From: an uncultured Alphaproteobacteria bacterium
GTDB lineage: Bacteria; Pseudomonadota; Alphaproteobacteria; RF32; CAG-239
Direction of reading: 5' to 3'
Assembly: GCA_944391495.1 (NCBI GenBank)
Contig: CALXTU010000002.1
Location: 124,001 to 188,000, forward strand
Length of the DNA stretch: 64,000 nt
A program made the position numbers and the translations under genes. Position 1 is the stretch's first letter, and the number at the start of each line of letters is the position of its first letter. Shown here piece by piece: positions 18,126-26,507 of this stretch. The notes beneath the pieces were generated by a model. It saw nothing but the letters and a program-made list of their open reading frames with translations, was not told the origin of the DNA and did not search any database.

Positions 18126-19553
18126 CTAAAGCCTGTCCATGGCCTTGTCAATACGGCGCAGACATTCGTCTTTACCCAAAACCACCGCCAGTTCGGTTGC
18201 ACCGCCGGGGGTTGTCTCGCGGCCGGAGAAAGCAATCCGTGCCGGATATAAAATCTGGCCGTTTTTCATGCCGTTGGCCTCCGCTAAAGCTTTTAACGCC
18301 GTAAAGAGCACGTCGTTGTTCCACTCGGTTTGAGCGGCAAGAACTTCTTTAATCAGCGGCAGCGCTTTTCGGGCTACCTCAATATCGGTCTTCATCTTTT
18401 TGTTGACAAACAGCTCCGGCGTATAGTCGGGAAGCTCTTTTATAAAATCAACCTGCTCCGCTATCTGACCGAAGGTTTCAATCCGCGGCTGCAAAGCAGC
18501 GGCCAGGGCACGTTTGTCGACATTGGCCGGCATATCTGCCAAATGCGGCTCGGCCAGACGATAAAATTCTTCGGCCGACAGATTGCGGATATAAACGCCG
18601 TTCATCCAGGTGAGCTTGACGATGTCAAAAATTGCCGGTGATTTATTCAGACGGTCAATCGAGAAAATCTGCTCCAGTTCTTTAATGGAAAAGATTTCCT
18701 GCTCGGTGCCCGGATTCCAGCCCAGCAACGCAATATAATTGATGATGGCTTCCGGCAGATACCCCTTGGCCAGCAAGTCCTGAAACGACGCGTCGCCGTT
18801 GCGTTTTGACAATTTGTGCTGCGCGTCTTTCATTACCGGCGGCAGATGAACGTAAACCGGACGCTCCCAGCCGAAAGTGTCGTACATCAGGTTGTATTTC
18901 GGCGTTGAGGGCAGATATTCGCTGCCGCGGACGACATGGGTAATACCCATTAAGTGGTCGTCAATGACATTGGCAAAATTGTACGTCGGGAAACCGTCGG
19001 TTTTAAGCAAAACGCCTTCGTCAAGCTCGTCATAATCAATCTCAATGATGCCGTAAACTTTATCCTCGTACTTGGATTTGCCGGTTTTGTTGATGGTCTG
19101 ACGGACGGTATACGGTTCGCCGGCGGCAATGCGGCGGCGTGCTTCTTCCAGAGGAATACGCTTGCAGGGATCCTCAAATTTACAGATAATTTCGTTGCCT
19201 TCGGCATCGTATTCTTTTTCGCGCTCGGCACAAAAACAATAATGCGCACCGCCCAGCTCAACCAGCTTGTGGGCATAAGGAGCATAAATATCTTTGCGCT
19301 CGGACTGAACATAGGGACCGAAATCACCGCCGACATCCGGGCCTTCGTCCCATCTGATGCCGACCATTTTCAGCGTATTGTAGATGATATCAACCGCGCC
19401 TTCGACGTAACGTTTCTGATCAGTGTCTTCAATGCGCAGCAGAAAATCGCCGCCGGCAGCTTTGGCTATCAGGTATTCATAAAGTGCGGTGCGCAGGTTG
19501 CCGATGTGCATATAGCCGGTCGGACTTGGAGCGAAACGGGTACGGGTTTTCAT
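18126..19553 (-). CDS. gltX: Glutamyl-tRNA synthetase
   Basis: Class I synthetase charging tRNA-Glu, 475 residues. The HIGH motif is in FAPSPTGYMHIGNLRTALY, residues 8-26, and the KMSKS equivalent is HKLSKRNGDAS near residue 247. The C-terminal anticodon-binding helical region is complete. The segment after HIGH lacks the zinc-cysteine cluster of some GluRS, although CFCAEREKEYDAEGNEIICKFEDPC (around residues 107-131) carries several cysteines. It is followed 14 bases upstream by recN on the same strand. Confidence 0.96.
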   Translation of the reverse strand: MKTRTRFAPSPTGYMHIGNLRTALYEYLIAKAAGGDFLLRIEDTDQKRYVEGAVDIIYNTLKMVGIRWDEGPDVGGDFGPYVQSERKDIYAPYAHKLVELGGAHYCFCAEREKEYDAEGNEIICKFEDPCKRIPLEEARRRIAAGEPYTVRQTINKTGKSKYEDKVYGIIEIDYDELDEGVLLKTDGFPTYNFANVIDDHLMGITHVVRGSEYLPSTPKYNLMYDTFGWERPVYVHLPPVMKDAQHKLSKRNGDASFQDLLAKGYLPEAIINYIALLGWNPGTEQEIFSIKELEQIFSIDRLNKSPAIFDIVKLTWMNGVYIRNLSAEEFYRLAEPHLADMPANVDKRALAAALQPRIETFGQIAEQVDFIKELPDYTPELFVNKKMKTDIEVARKALPLIKEVLAAQTEWNNDVLFTALKALAEANGMKNGQILYPARIAFSGRETTPGGATELAVVLGKDECLRRIDKAMDRL

Positions 19554-19567
19554 TTTTTATTCCTTTG

Positions 19568-21229
19568 TTACTGCATGAGTTTTAATGCCGCGGCACGAGC
19601 TTCGTCGGTGATGGTTTCGCCGGCCAGCATGCGGGCGATTTCCTCCTGACGTTCGGCTGCGGACAAACGATAAACGGTTGTGGTGGTTATATCATTTTCG
19701 GTATGTTTTGCAACTTTAAAATGACTGGTGCCGAGAGCGGCAACCTGCGGAGCATGGGTTACGACCAAAACCTGCACACCCTGCCCCAGACGCGCCAGCC
19801 TTTCGCCGACGGCGCGGGCAACGGCACCGCCGATGCCGGCGTCAATCTCATCAAAAATCATGGTCGGAACGCCGCCCGACGACATCAGATTAACTTTCAA
19901 AGCCAGCATAAACCGCGACAGCTCACCGCCGGAAGCGATTTTGTTAATCGGCCCCTGCGGCGAATTCGGATTGGTTGCGACGGTAAAACAGACACTATCA
20001 AAGCCCTTTTCCGACCAGCCGGCCTCATCTTCGGCAGCGGTAATGATTGTTTCAAAACGTGCCTTATCCATTTTAAGCGGCGGCAACTCGGCCATCACCT
20101 GACAATCAAGCTTTTGCGCCGCCTCAACTCTTGCCCGGTGCAGGGCATTGGCCGCCGCGACATAGGCCAGTCTTTTTTCCTGCTCATCCCGGCGCAGAGC
20201 GCTCAGCCCGTCTTCGCCCATTTCGATTGAAGCCAACCGGCGCTTAAAAGTTTCAAGCGTTTCGGGCAGCGAATCAACATCGGTGCCGTGTTTGCGTGCC
20301 AAATCCTTCAGTGCAAAAATCCGGCTGTCGATATTTTCCTGCTCGTCGGCATTAACACCGATATCCGAAGAGGCGCTTTCAATGGCATCAACGGCATCGG
20401 TAACTTCGATCAATGCCCGGTCCAGTGCGGCATAAATTTCGTCATATTTGCCGCCGACATAGCCGTTTGCCTTGTCGACGCCGCTTTGCGCCGAACGCAG
20501 CGCCGAAGAAACATCTCGTCCTCCGGTCAATGCATTATAAGCATAATTCAGGTTTTCAATAATTTTTTCGGCATGCATCAGTTCTTGACGGCGGGCCTGC
20601 AACTCCTCCATTTCGCCGGGACGCGGGGACATCCGCTCCAGCTCTTTTATCCAGTGACGCAGGTTGTCTTCGTCTTCTTTGGCTTTGGCGATATCATGCT
20701 CGGCGGCGGCGCGTTTTTTAACCGCCTCGCGATAGGCTGTATAGCTCCGGCCGCAAGTCTGCCGCAAAGCATCATAACCGCCGAAAGCATCTAAAATGCC
20801 CAGATGATTGGCCGGGTTTAAAAGCCCCTGATTGTCAAATTGTCCGTGAATCTCAACCAGATATTTGCCGATTTCTTTTAAAAGTCTGGCCGATATCGGC
20901 TGGTCGTTCAAAAAAATCTTACCGGTACCGGAAGATGTGAGGCTGCGCTTAATCATGACTTCATCGCCGGCTTCAAGATCATTGTCACTCAAAAGTTTGC
21001 GGAATTCGGCATTGTCTATATTGTCAAACACCGCTGTAACCGAGAGCTTGTCCGTTCCCTGACGTATCAACGATGTTTCTGCCCGTTTACCCAAAACCAG
21101 ACCGAGCGAATCCAAAAGAATTGATTTACCGGCACCGGTTTCGCCGGTCAATACGCCAAACCCCGGCGCAAAATCAATATCCAGACGGTCAATCAAAACA
21201 ACATTGTTAATGTTGAGAGAGCGCAGCAT
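19568..21229 (-). CDS. recN: DNA repair protein RecN
   Basis: SMC-like ATPase of double-strand break repair, 553 residues. It has Walker A GETGAGKSILLDSLGLVLG near residue 31, a long central coiled coil, and the C-terminal ABC signature region ASGGELSRFMLALK followed by Walker B MIFDEIDAGIGG. It ends with HAPQVAALGTSHFKVAK, the switch histidine region. Length matches the family. It sits directly downstream of bamD on the same strand (18-base gap). Confidence 0.97.
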   Translation of the reverse strand: MLRSLNINNVVLIDRLDIDFAPGFGVLTGETGAGKSILLDSLGLVLGKRAETSLIRQGTDKLSVTAVFDNIDNAEFRKLLSDNDLEAGDEVMIKRSLTSSGTGKIFLNDQPISARLLKEIGKYLVEIHGQFDNQGLLNPANHLGILDAFGGYDALRQTCGRSYTAYREAVKKRAAAEHDIAKAKEDEDNLRHWIKELERMSPRPGEMEELQARRQELMHAEKIIENLNYAYNALTGGRDVSSALRSAQSGVDKANGYVGGKYDEIYAALDRALIEVTDAVDAIESASSDIGVNADEQENIDSRIFALKDLARKHGTDVDSLPETLETFKRRLASIEMGEDGLSALRRDEQEKRLAYVAAANALHRARVEAAQKLDCQVMAELPPLKMDKARFETIITAAEDEAGWSEKGFDSVCFTVATNPNSPQGPINKIASGGELSRFMLALKVNLMSSGGVPTMIFDEIDAGIGGAVARAVGERLARLGQGVQVLVVTHAPQVAALGTSHFKVAKHTENDITTTTVYRLSAAERQEEIARMLAGETITDEARAAALKLMQ

Positions 21230-21247
21230 TAAACCTTAAGCCTTATT

Positions 21248-21976
21248 TCAAGCCTGCAATGCCGCGGCTTTTTGATACCAGCGGCTTTTGGGATAGTTAC
21301 GTTCCAAAACCCGTAAAGCATCGGCAGCTTCTTTCTTCAAACCCAGAATGGTATAAATTTCAACCTGGCGATACAAAGCCTCTTCAATCTGCGGCGTGGT
21401 TTGATAATCTTTAATCACGGCCGAAAAACGGTTCAACGCCGACAAATAATTTTTTTGCTCCAGATAAAAGCGGCCGACTTCCATTTCCTGACCGGCCAGA
21501 TGATCACGGATTAAGACCTGTTTACGTTCGGCATCTTTGGCATAGGCGCTGTTCGGAAAACGAACGATAACCTGCTCAAAAGCCTCGTTGGCTTTGGCGG
21601 TGATTTCCTGATCTTTTTCGGACCCGACAATCTGATCATAATAGCACAGCCCTTTCATGTAGTAGGCATAGGCAATGTTTTCGTTGCCGGGATGATAGCG
21701 GATAAATCTGTCCAAACTCAAAATCGCATCATCGTATTTTTCATCTTTGTAATAGGCATAGGCGCCCATCAGTTTGGCCTTGGTCGCCCACTTGGAATAG
21801 GGGTGCTCCAGTTCTACTTTTTCAAAGGACTGCGCCGCACGCCGCCAAGCGGTCTGCTGCAATTGGTCATAGCCCTGATTATATAATTCTTCCGCTGTTA
21901 AATTACTATCCTGCGAAGAGGGTGCAGAAGCACAGGCCGCAACCAGAAAGACGAGTCCCAAAACGAGTTTTTTCAT
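21248..21976 (-). CDS. bamD: Outer membrane assembly lipoprotein BamD
   Basis: TPR lipoprotein of the BAM complex that inserts beta-barrel proteins into the outer membrane. It has 242 residues with a lipoprotein signal ending in LVAAC (Cys about residue 15), then five TPR-like helical repeats (EELYNQGYDQLQ, YYKDEKYDDAILSLDRFIRY, MKGLCYYDQ). The gene lies between lpxC and recN, a common alphaproteobacterial order. Confidence 0.95.
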   Translation of the reverse strand: MKKLVLGLVFLVAACASAPSSQDSNLTAEELYNQGYDQLQQTAWRRAAQSFEKVELEHPYSKWATKAKLMGAYAYYKDEKYDDAILSLDRFIRYHPGNENIAYAYYMKGLCYYDQIVGSEKDQEITAKANEAFEQVIVRFPNSAYAKDAERKQVLIRDHLAGQEMEVGRFYLEQKNYLSALNRFSAVIKDYQTTPQIEEALYRQVEIYTILGLKKEAADALRVLERNYPKSRWYQKAAALQA

Positions 21977-21991
21977 TTGTATAATCCCCTT

Positions 21992-22840
21992 CTATACTAT
22001 TTCATAATTTGTGTCATCGGCAAACAAAGCCTTCAGCAGCCGGTTGTTGTGATAATGCCCCGTTTTGACGGCCGTAAGGCGGCCAATCAGCGGTGCACCG
22101 GCCGTATACATATCGCCCAGAGCGTCCAAAACCTTATGATTGACACATTCGTTCGGCACTTTAAAACCGCCGGGGTTTAATATCGTTTCACCGTCCAAAA
22201 CCACCGCATTATCCAAACTGCCCCCTTTAATCAGGCCGACGGAACGCAGATAATCAATCTGCGCTTTTTCGCAAAACGTACGGCAGGGAGCAATTTGCCG
22301 CGCAAAAATTTCCGGCGTAATAACCGAATCAAATTCCTGATGTCCGACGATTTTTGACGGAAATTCTATTGTAAAATGAATTGAAAATTCATCGGCCGGC
22401 TCCAGCATGACATAATTACCGGCATCATCGGCAAAACGCACCGTTTTCAAGATTTTTATCTGCCGGCGCGGTGAAGACTGTACGGTTGTTCCCGCCTGCC
22501 GCAGCGTATCATAAAAAAATGCGGCGGCGCCGTCCATTATCGGCATTTCCGGAGCGGTTACCTCAACCAAAAGATTATCAATCCGCATAACCGCCAAAGC
22601 GGCCATCAGATGCTCGACGGTGGATATCACGTTACCGGAAGCATCGCCCAGGCAGGTGCAGTTGCGGGTATCGACAACATTGGAATAAAGTGCTTTTACC
22701 GGTACTGATTCCGCAATATCGGCACGACGAAACACGATACCGGTATTTTCCGCAGCCGGCTTCAACCGAAGTTCGGCTGCTGCTCCGGAATGCAGGCCGA
22801 TGCCCGTGACGGTTATTTCTTTGGCGATTGTCTGTTGCAT
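21992..22840 (-). CDS. lpxC: UDP-3-O-acyl-N-acetylglucosamine deacetylase
   Basis: Zinc amidase making the first committed step of lipid A. It has 282 residues from the ATG at 22840 behind AAGG. Any longer reading upstream would run into the RNase P RNA gene. Zinc and catalytic residues are in STVEHLMAALA, VNHKVLDALGD (HKxxD) and TGHYHNNRL. The presence of lpxC indicates an LPS-bearing outer membrane. It lies upstream of bamD-recN with a 15-base gap, so an operon is likely. Confidence 0.97.
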   Translation of the reverse strand: MQQTIAKEITVTGIGLHSGAAAELRLKPAAENTGIVFRRADIAESVPVKALYSNVVDTRNCTCLGDASGNVISTVEHLMAALAVMRIDNLLVEVTAPEMPIMDGAAAFFYDTLRQAGTTVQSSPRRQIKILKTVRFADDAGNYVMLEPADEFSIHFTIEFPSKIVGHQEFDSVITPEIFARQIAPCRTFCEKAQIDYLRSVGLIKGGSLDNAVVLDGETILNPGGFKVPNECVNHKVLDALGDMYTAGAPLIGRLTAVKTGHYHNNRLLKALFADDTNYEIV

Positions 22841-22868
22841 AAACCAACCTTTTTTCTGTTTTTTATTC

Positions 22869-23268
22869 AGACAAGGCAGCCTGTAAGCCGGGTTCTGTAA
22901 TCCGGGCAAGCCCGGACCGACAGCCATTCATCTGGGCCGGCCGTTGCCGGACGGCTCATTGCGACCCACCTCTGGAGTGGAGGGAGAACGCTCCGTATCG
23001 TCCGGTTTGCATAAAATGCACCTTGACGCCCCTAACTTGGTCTTGCATCGGACAGGGTTTACCTAAAGCCGGCGATGTTGCCACCGCCGCGGTGAGCTCT
23101 TACCTCGCCTTTTCATCCTTACCGGGCATATAGCCCGGCGGTAGTTTTCTGCGGCACTTTCCCTTGGGTTTTCCCAGCCGGGCGTTACCCGGTGTCCTGT
23201 TCCCCTGATGCCCGGACTTTCCTCACTGCGGTCAAGCCGCAGCGCGGCTGTCCGGCCGCCTTGTCTGT
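22869..23268 (-). ncRNA. rnpB: RNase P RNA, bacterial class A
   Basis: Catalytic RNA maturing tRNA 5' ends. On the minus strand the 5' AGACAAGGCGGCC pairs with the 3' GGCTGCCTTGTCT to form P1. The conserved core blocks GAGGAAAGTCCGGGC (P4 5' side), AACGCCCGGCTGGG, GGTAAGAGCTCACCG, GGTAAACCCTGTCCG and the final AGAACCCGGCTTACAG are all present in order. Length is about 400 nt. Ends are estimated from P1. Confidence 0.96.
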
Positions 23269-23326
23269 CGTTAATGAGCATAATCAAATCCGCCCGTGAT
23301 TGCAACAATTATATCCGTTTAATCTG

Positions 23327-23366
23327 CAAAAAAAGCAACCGCCGCTTTTCTTTAAGCGACGGTTTC
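23327..23366 (-). terminator. Intrinsic terminator of the 353-aa gene
   Basis: AACCGCCGCTT / AAGCGACGGTT stem (one mismatch) with a T7 tract on the minus strand, 4 bases past the stop at 23370. Confidence 0.8.
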
Positions 23367-23369
23367 TTC

Positions 23370-24431
23370 TTATTCGATAAACTGATAGATACTGGCGGGA
23401 ACTTCTTCAAAGCGTACCTGCCAATTTAAAACGACAAACACGTTTGAGACATCCTGTTCTTTTTTGCAAGCCGCGGATATTTCCCGCATTTCATTAACGG
23501 ACAGCGGCGCTTTCGGTAAAAATCGCTTCAGAATTTTGTGGCTGCCGAGAATGATCTCATTACCGGAAAAGACCTCGTGTCTGATGGCATAAACATTATC
23601 TTCGCCGGTAATGTTTATCATCGGCCGCGGCAAAAACAAAAATCCGCCGCCATACGGCGCACAGATGTTTTCCGCCGCTTTCACCCACTGCTGAACCTTC
23701 GGTTTCGGACGCCAGAGATTTTCATGCCGTTCATAGTTTTCTTCCAGCTGCCGTTTGGCTATTTTAAACGGCTCGTCATAATTAAGCCGCTTAACCAGAA
23801 CCTCGTCTTGTCGCAAAAAAGATCCCAGACTTGTTACCGGCGTACCGACGATGCTGCTCAGCACGCATAAAGGCTCAACTTCCTCGGCTTCGGTATAGCC
23901 GAACAGCTCTTTGCAGACCAAGGCATAGTTTTTCAGATTAACCACCCGATAAGCCGTGCCGACTTCATTAAACAAAACCCGGACTTCTTGCCGTATGCCC
24001 GATTTGTTGATGAACTCAACCCCGCCGCCGGAAGACTGCCGATTAATCATATATCCGCAATCGGCCGCACTCGCTTTGGAAGCAACCTGCCCTTCGTTTT
24101 CTGTCGCCGCAATGGCATAATAGCTGCCTTTGCCGTCGGAAAAAACCGAATTCGGCTGCCATTTCGGCGAATCTACTACCACGCCGTTGCTGATGGCCAA
24201 TACCGTTGTCGTAGTTTCACAAAGATTGACATGAACCAGCCAGTTGCCCTCTTTCGGACAATCCGAGCCTTTCCAGTTGCGGAACAATTTGCCGTCTTCC
24301 GCCATAAACACCTGACCAAACGGCTGTCCCATATCCGGAAGTTTTTCCAGAGTATAATACATAATTTGATAATTTTGGAGCAAAAACTTAAAAGCGGCCG
24401 CATCAGCTCCGGTCATACGACGCCTAAACAT
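23370..24431 (-). CDS. Uncharacterised 353-aa protein
   Basis: I do not recognise the family. The protein is soluble with mixed alpha/beta content and no signal peptide. Visible traits are an N-terminal aromatic stretch (FLLQNYQIMYYTLEKL), WKGSDCPKEGNWLVHVNLCE, an SSGGGVEFINKSG turn and a long conserved-looking LPRPMINITGEDNVYAIRHE. Isolated, with its own terminator, directly upstream of rnpB. The start (ATG at 24431) could be one of several; the next Met (24416) is equally possible. Confidence 0.7.
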   Translation of the reverse strand: MFRRRMTGADAAAFKFLLQNYQIMYYTLEKLPDMGQPFGQVFMAEDGKLFRNWKGSDCPKEGNWLVHVNLCETTTTVLAISNGVVVDSPKWQPNSVFSDGKGSYYAIAATENEGQVASKASAADCGYMINRQSSGGGVEFINKSGIRQEVRVLFNEVGTAYRVVNLKNYALVCKELFGYTEAEEVEPLCVLSSIVGTPVTSLGSFLRQDEVLVKRLNYDEPFKIAKRQLEENYERHENLWRPKPKVQQWVKAAENICAPYGGGFLFLPRPMINITGEDNVYAIRHEVFSGNEIILGSHKILKRFLPKAPLSVNEMREISAACKKEQDVSNVFVVLNWQVRFEEVPASIYQFIE

Positions 24432-24679
24432 ATTCTTAAAATAACGCTGTTACCGTAACATATTTTTCAGTTTTGCGCAAGATATAAACAGGCCGAAAAA
24501 AAGCTTAAATTTTTTTGTTTTTTTATCTTTCACCGCAAAGCCCCGGACTGAGCGGCCGAGAGTTTTTCTCCTAAAGAACATTACATGAACAGTTAATAAA
24601 TTACTAAATTTTTCCATTGATTCCCATAAAATCCCATGATATACCATAAACATAGTTTCAAGGATTGAGGATTCCCAAA

Positions 24680-25150
24680 GTGCGTAAAACCTTTTTATTT
24701 ATGGATACGGTAGTTAATAAGGTCGATGCCAAAGGCAGAGTTTCCCTGCCGGCCGATTACCGCTCCATTGTCAAAGGCACTGAATCCGAAATCGTCTGCT
24801 ATCGCAGTCTGACGGCGCCGTGTATTGAAGGCTGTCTGGAAGACCTGTTGGACAAACTGGCCAGTGAAATGGAAGATTCGCTGGACTTTTTTTCCTCCAC
24901 CCAAGATGATCTAACCAATCTGATTTTCGGCGATGCCAAACGTTATCCGTTTGATTCAACCGGACGTATCATGTTGTCAGAAAAACTGCTGCGACATGCC
25001 GCAATTACCGACACGGCCGTTTTTGTCGGCAAAGGCCGCAAATTTCAAATCTGGAATCCGGCAAACTGGGCTAAAGAGGAAGCCCGTATCCGCGCAGAAG
25101 TTCTGCAAAAACGCCCGTCTATTCGTCAACCGGGGGAGGTCAAAGCATGA
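24680..25150 (+). CDS. mraZ: Transcriptional regulator MraZ
   Basis: AbrB-like DNA-binding repressor heading the division and cell-wall cluster. It has 156 residues with two MraZ repeats, each with the family signature: VNKVDAKGRVSLPADYRS near the N-terminus and YPFDSTGRIMLSEKLLRHA in the second half. The start is a GTG at 24680 behind GAGGA with 8-base spacing. An in-frame ATG farther in (MDTVVNKVD) would shorten it by 7 residues. Its stop overlaps the rsmH start by 4 bases. Confidence 0.93.
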   Translation: MRKTFLFMDTVVNKVDAKGRVSLPADYRSIVKGTESEIVCYRSLTAPCIEGCLEDLLDKLASEMEDSLDFFSSTQDDLTNLIFGDAKRYPFDSTGRIMLSEKLLRHAAITDTAVFVGKGRKFQIWNPANWAKEEARIRAEVLQKRPSIRQPGEVKA

Positions 25151-26064
25151 CCGCTGATTATCAAAAACATTTTCCGGTTATGTTAAACGAGGTTTTGGCT
25201 GCTCTGCAGCCGGAAGACGGCGGTGTTTACGTCGATGCGACATTCGGCAACGGCGGTTATTCCGAAGCGATTCTGCAGCAGGCAGACTGCCGGGTGATTG
25301 CCCTTGACCGTGATGCGACGGTTCTGCCTCGGGCCGAAGAGCTGAAACAACAATACGGCAGCCGTTTTGAATTTCGGCCGGGGTGTTTCGGCGATTTTGA
25401 CACTTTGGTCACCGAAGATATTGACGGCGCGGTATTTGATATCGGCGTATCATCAATGCAGCTTGACCAGGCCGACAGAGGTTTTTCTTTTGCCAAAGAT
25501 GCGCCGCTGGATATGCGAATGTCGCAGACCGGCACCTCGGCGGCCGATCTCGTCAATACGCTGCCGGAAGAAGAGCTTGCCGCCATTTTGTTTAATTATG
25601 GCGAAGAAAAAAAATCACGCCAGATTGCCCGCAAAATCGTTGAGGCGCGCAAAATAAAACCTGTTACCTCGACATTGGAACTGGCCAATATTATTTATCA
25701 GGTGGTCAAACGGTCTTTCAACCAGACGATTGACCCGGCCACCCGCAGTTTTCAGGCTCTGCGCATTGCCGTTAATGACGAGCTTGAAGAGCTGCGCAAC
25801 GGTTTGGACAAGGCCTCCCGCCGGTTGAAAAAAGGCGGAAGGCTGGTGGTGGTGGACTTTCATTCGCTGGAAGACCGCATTGTCAAAACCTTTTTTAAAA
25901 ACAACTGCGACAAAGCGGTTCACGTTTCACGCTACCGTCCGCAGGAAACAACCGGCAACGCCCTGTTCGGCTTTGCGTCAAAAGCGATTGTGCCGTCTGC
26001 TCAAGAAATCGGGCTCAACAACCGCTCGCGCTCAGCCAAACTGCGTTATGCCATTAAGAACTGA
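25147..26064 (+). CDS. rsmH: 16S rRNA (cytosine1402-N4)-methyltransferase RsmH
   Basis: SAM-dependent methyltransferase (MraW) modifying the ribosomal P site, 305 residues. Family landmarks: HFPVMLNEVLAAL at the start, the SAM loop VDATFGNGGYSEAIL, GVSSMQLDQADRGFSF, TRSFQALRIAVN, VVVDFHSLEDRIVK and the C-terminal NNRSRSAKLR. It has a start overlapping mraZ and is followed by ftsL with a 28-base gap. Confidence 0.97.
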   Translation: MTADYQKHFPVMLNEVLAALQPEDGGVYVDATFGNGGYSEAILQQADCRVIALDRDATVLPRAEELKQQYGSRFEFRPGCFGDFDTLVTEDIDGAVFDIGVSSMQLDQADRGFSFAKDAPLDMRMSQTGTSAADLVNTLPEEELAAILFNYGEEKKSRQIARKIVEARKIKPVTSTLELANIIYQVVKRSFNQTIDPATRSFQALRIAVNDELEELRNGLDKASRRLKKGGRLVVVDFHSLEDRIVKTFFKNNCDKAVHVSRYRPQETTGNALFGFASKAIVPSAQEIGLNNRSRSAKLRYAIKN

Positions 26065-26092
26065 AAACAATGTCCAGAAGGAGTTTGGTGTC

Positions 26093-26476
26093 ATGAATAT
26101 CAACCGTTTAGCTCAGATAGCCCTAAGCCTCGTTTTAATCGTTTTTACCATTGCCGCTTCCAATTATATGAAAAATTCGGTCTACCGGCTGGAAAACGAA
26201 CTGCGCAAAATTAATCAAGGCATCCAAACCGACATTGAAACCATTCATGTCCTGAACGCCGAATGGTCAAAACTCAACAATCCTTCCCGGCTGCGCGCCC
26301 TGGTTGCCAGCCATATTGCTTTAAATCCGATCAAGGCTGAACAAATTATTAACTATTCTGCGTTACCATTCAATTATGAAACAGGCGAATCGAGAAAAGA
26401 AATCGCCCGCAGGAATATTGCCGATTATGCCCGCAACAACCGGAATTTGAAAAAACTGGCCAATGCCGCAAGGTAA
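26093..26476 (+). CDS. ftsL: Cell division protein FtsL
   Basis: Small bitopic divisome protein, 127 residues. One N-terminal transmembrane helix (IALSLVLIVFTIAASNYM) is followed by a leucine-zipper-like periplasmic coiled coil (YRLENELRKINQGIQTDIETIHVLNAEWSKLNNP), which matches the FtsL fold, including the conserved W-x-LNxP. The start is an ATG at 26093 behind AGAAGGAG. Position between rsmH and ftsI supports the call. Confidence 0.88.
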   Translation: MNINRLAQIALSLVLIVFTIAASNYMKNSVYRLENELRKINQGIQTDIETIHVLNAEWSKLNNPSRLRALVASHIALNPIKAEQIINYSALPFNYETGESRKEIARRNIADYARNNRNLKKLANAAR

Positions 26477-26507
26477 TAAAAGAATATAAAAATATCGCAG
26501 GAAGCTG

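Noticed and set aside
22869-22927. A longer LpxC start at 22927
   Set aside because: It would read into the 3' end of the RNase P RNA, and the alternative ATG at 22840 has a ribosome-like site and matches family length.
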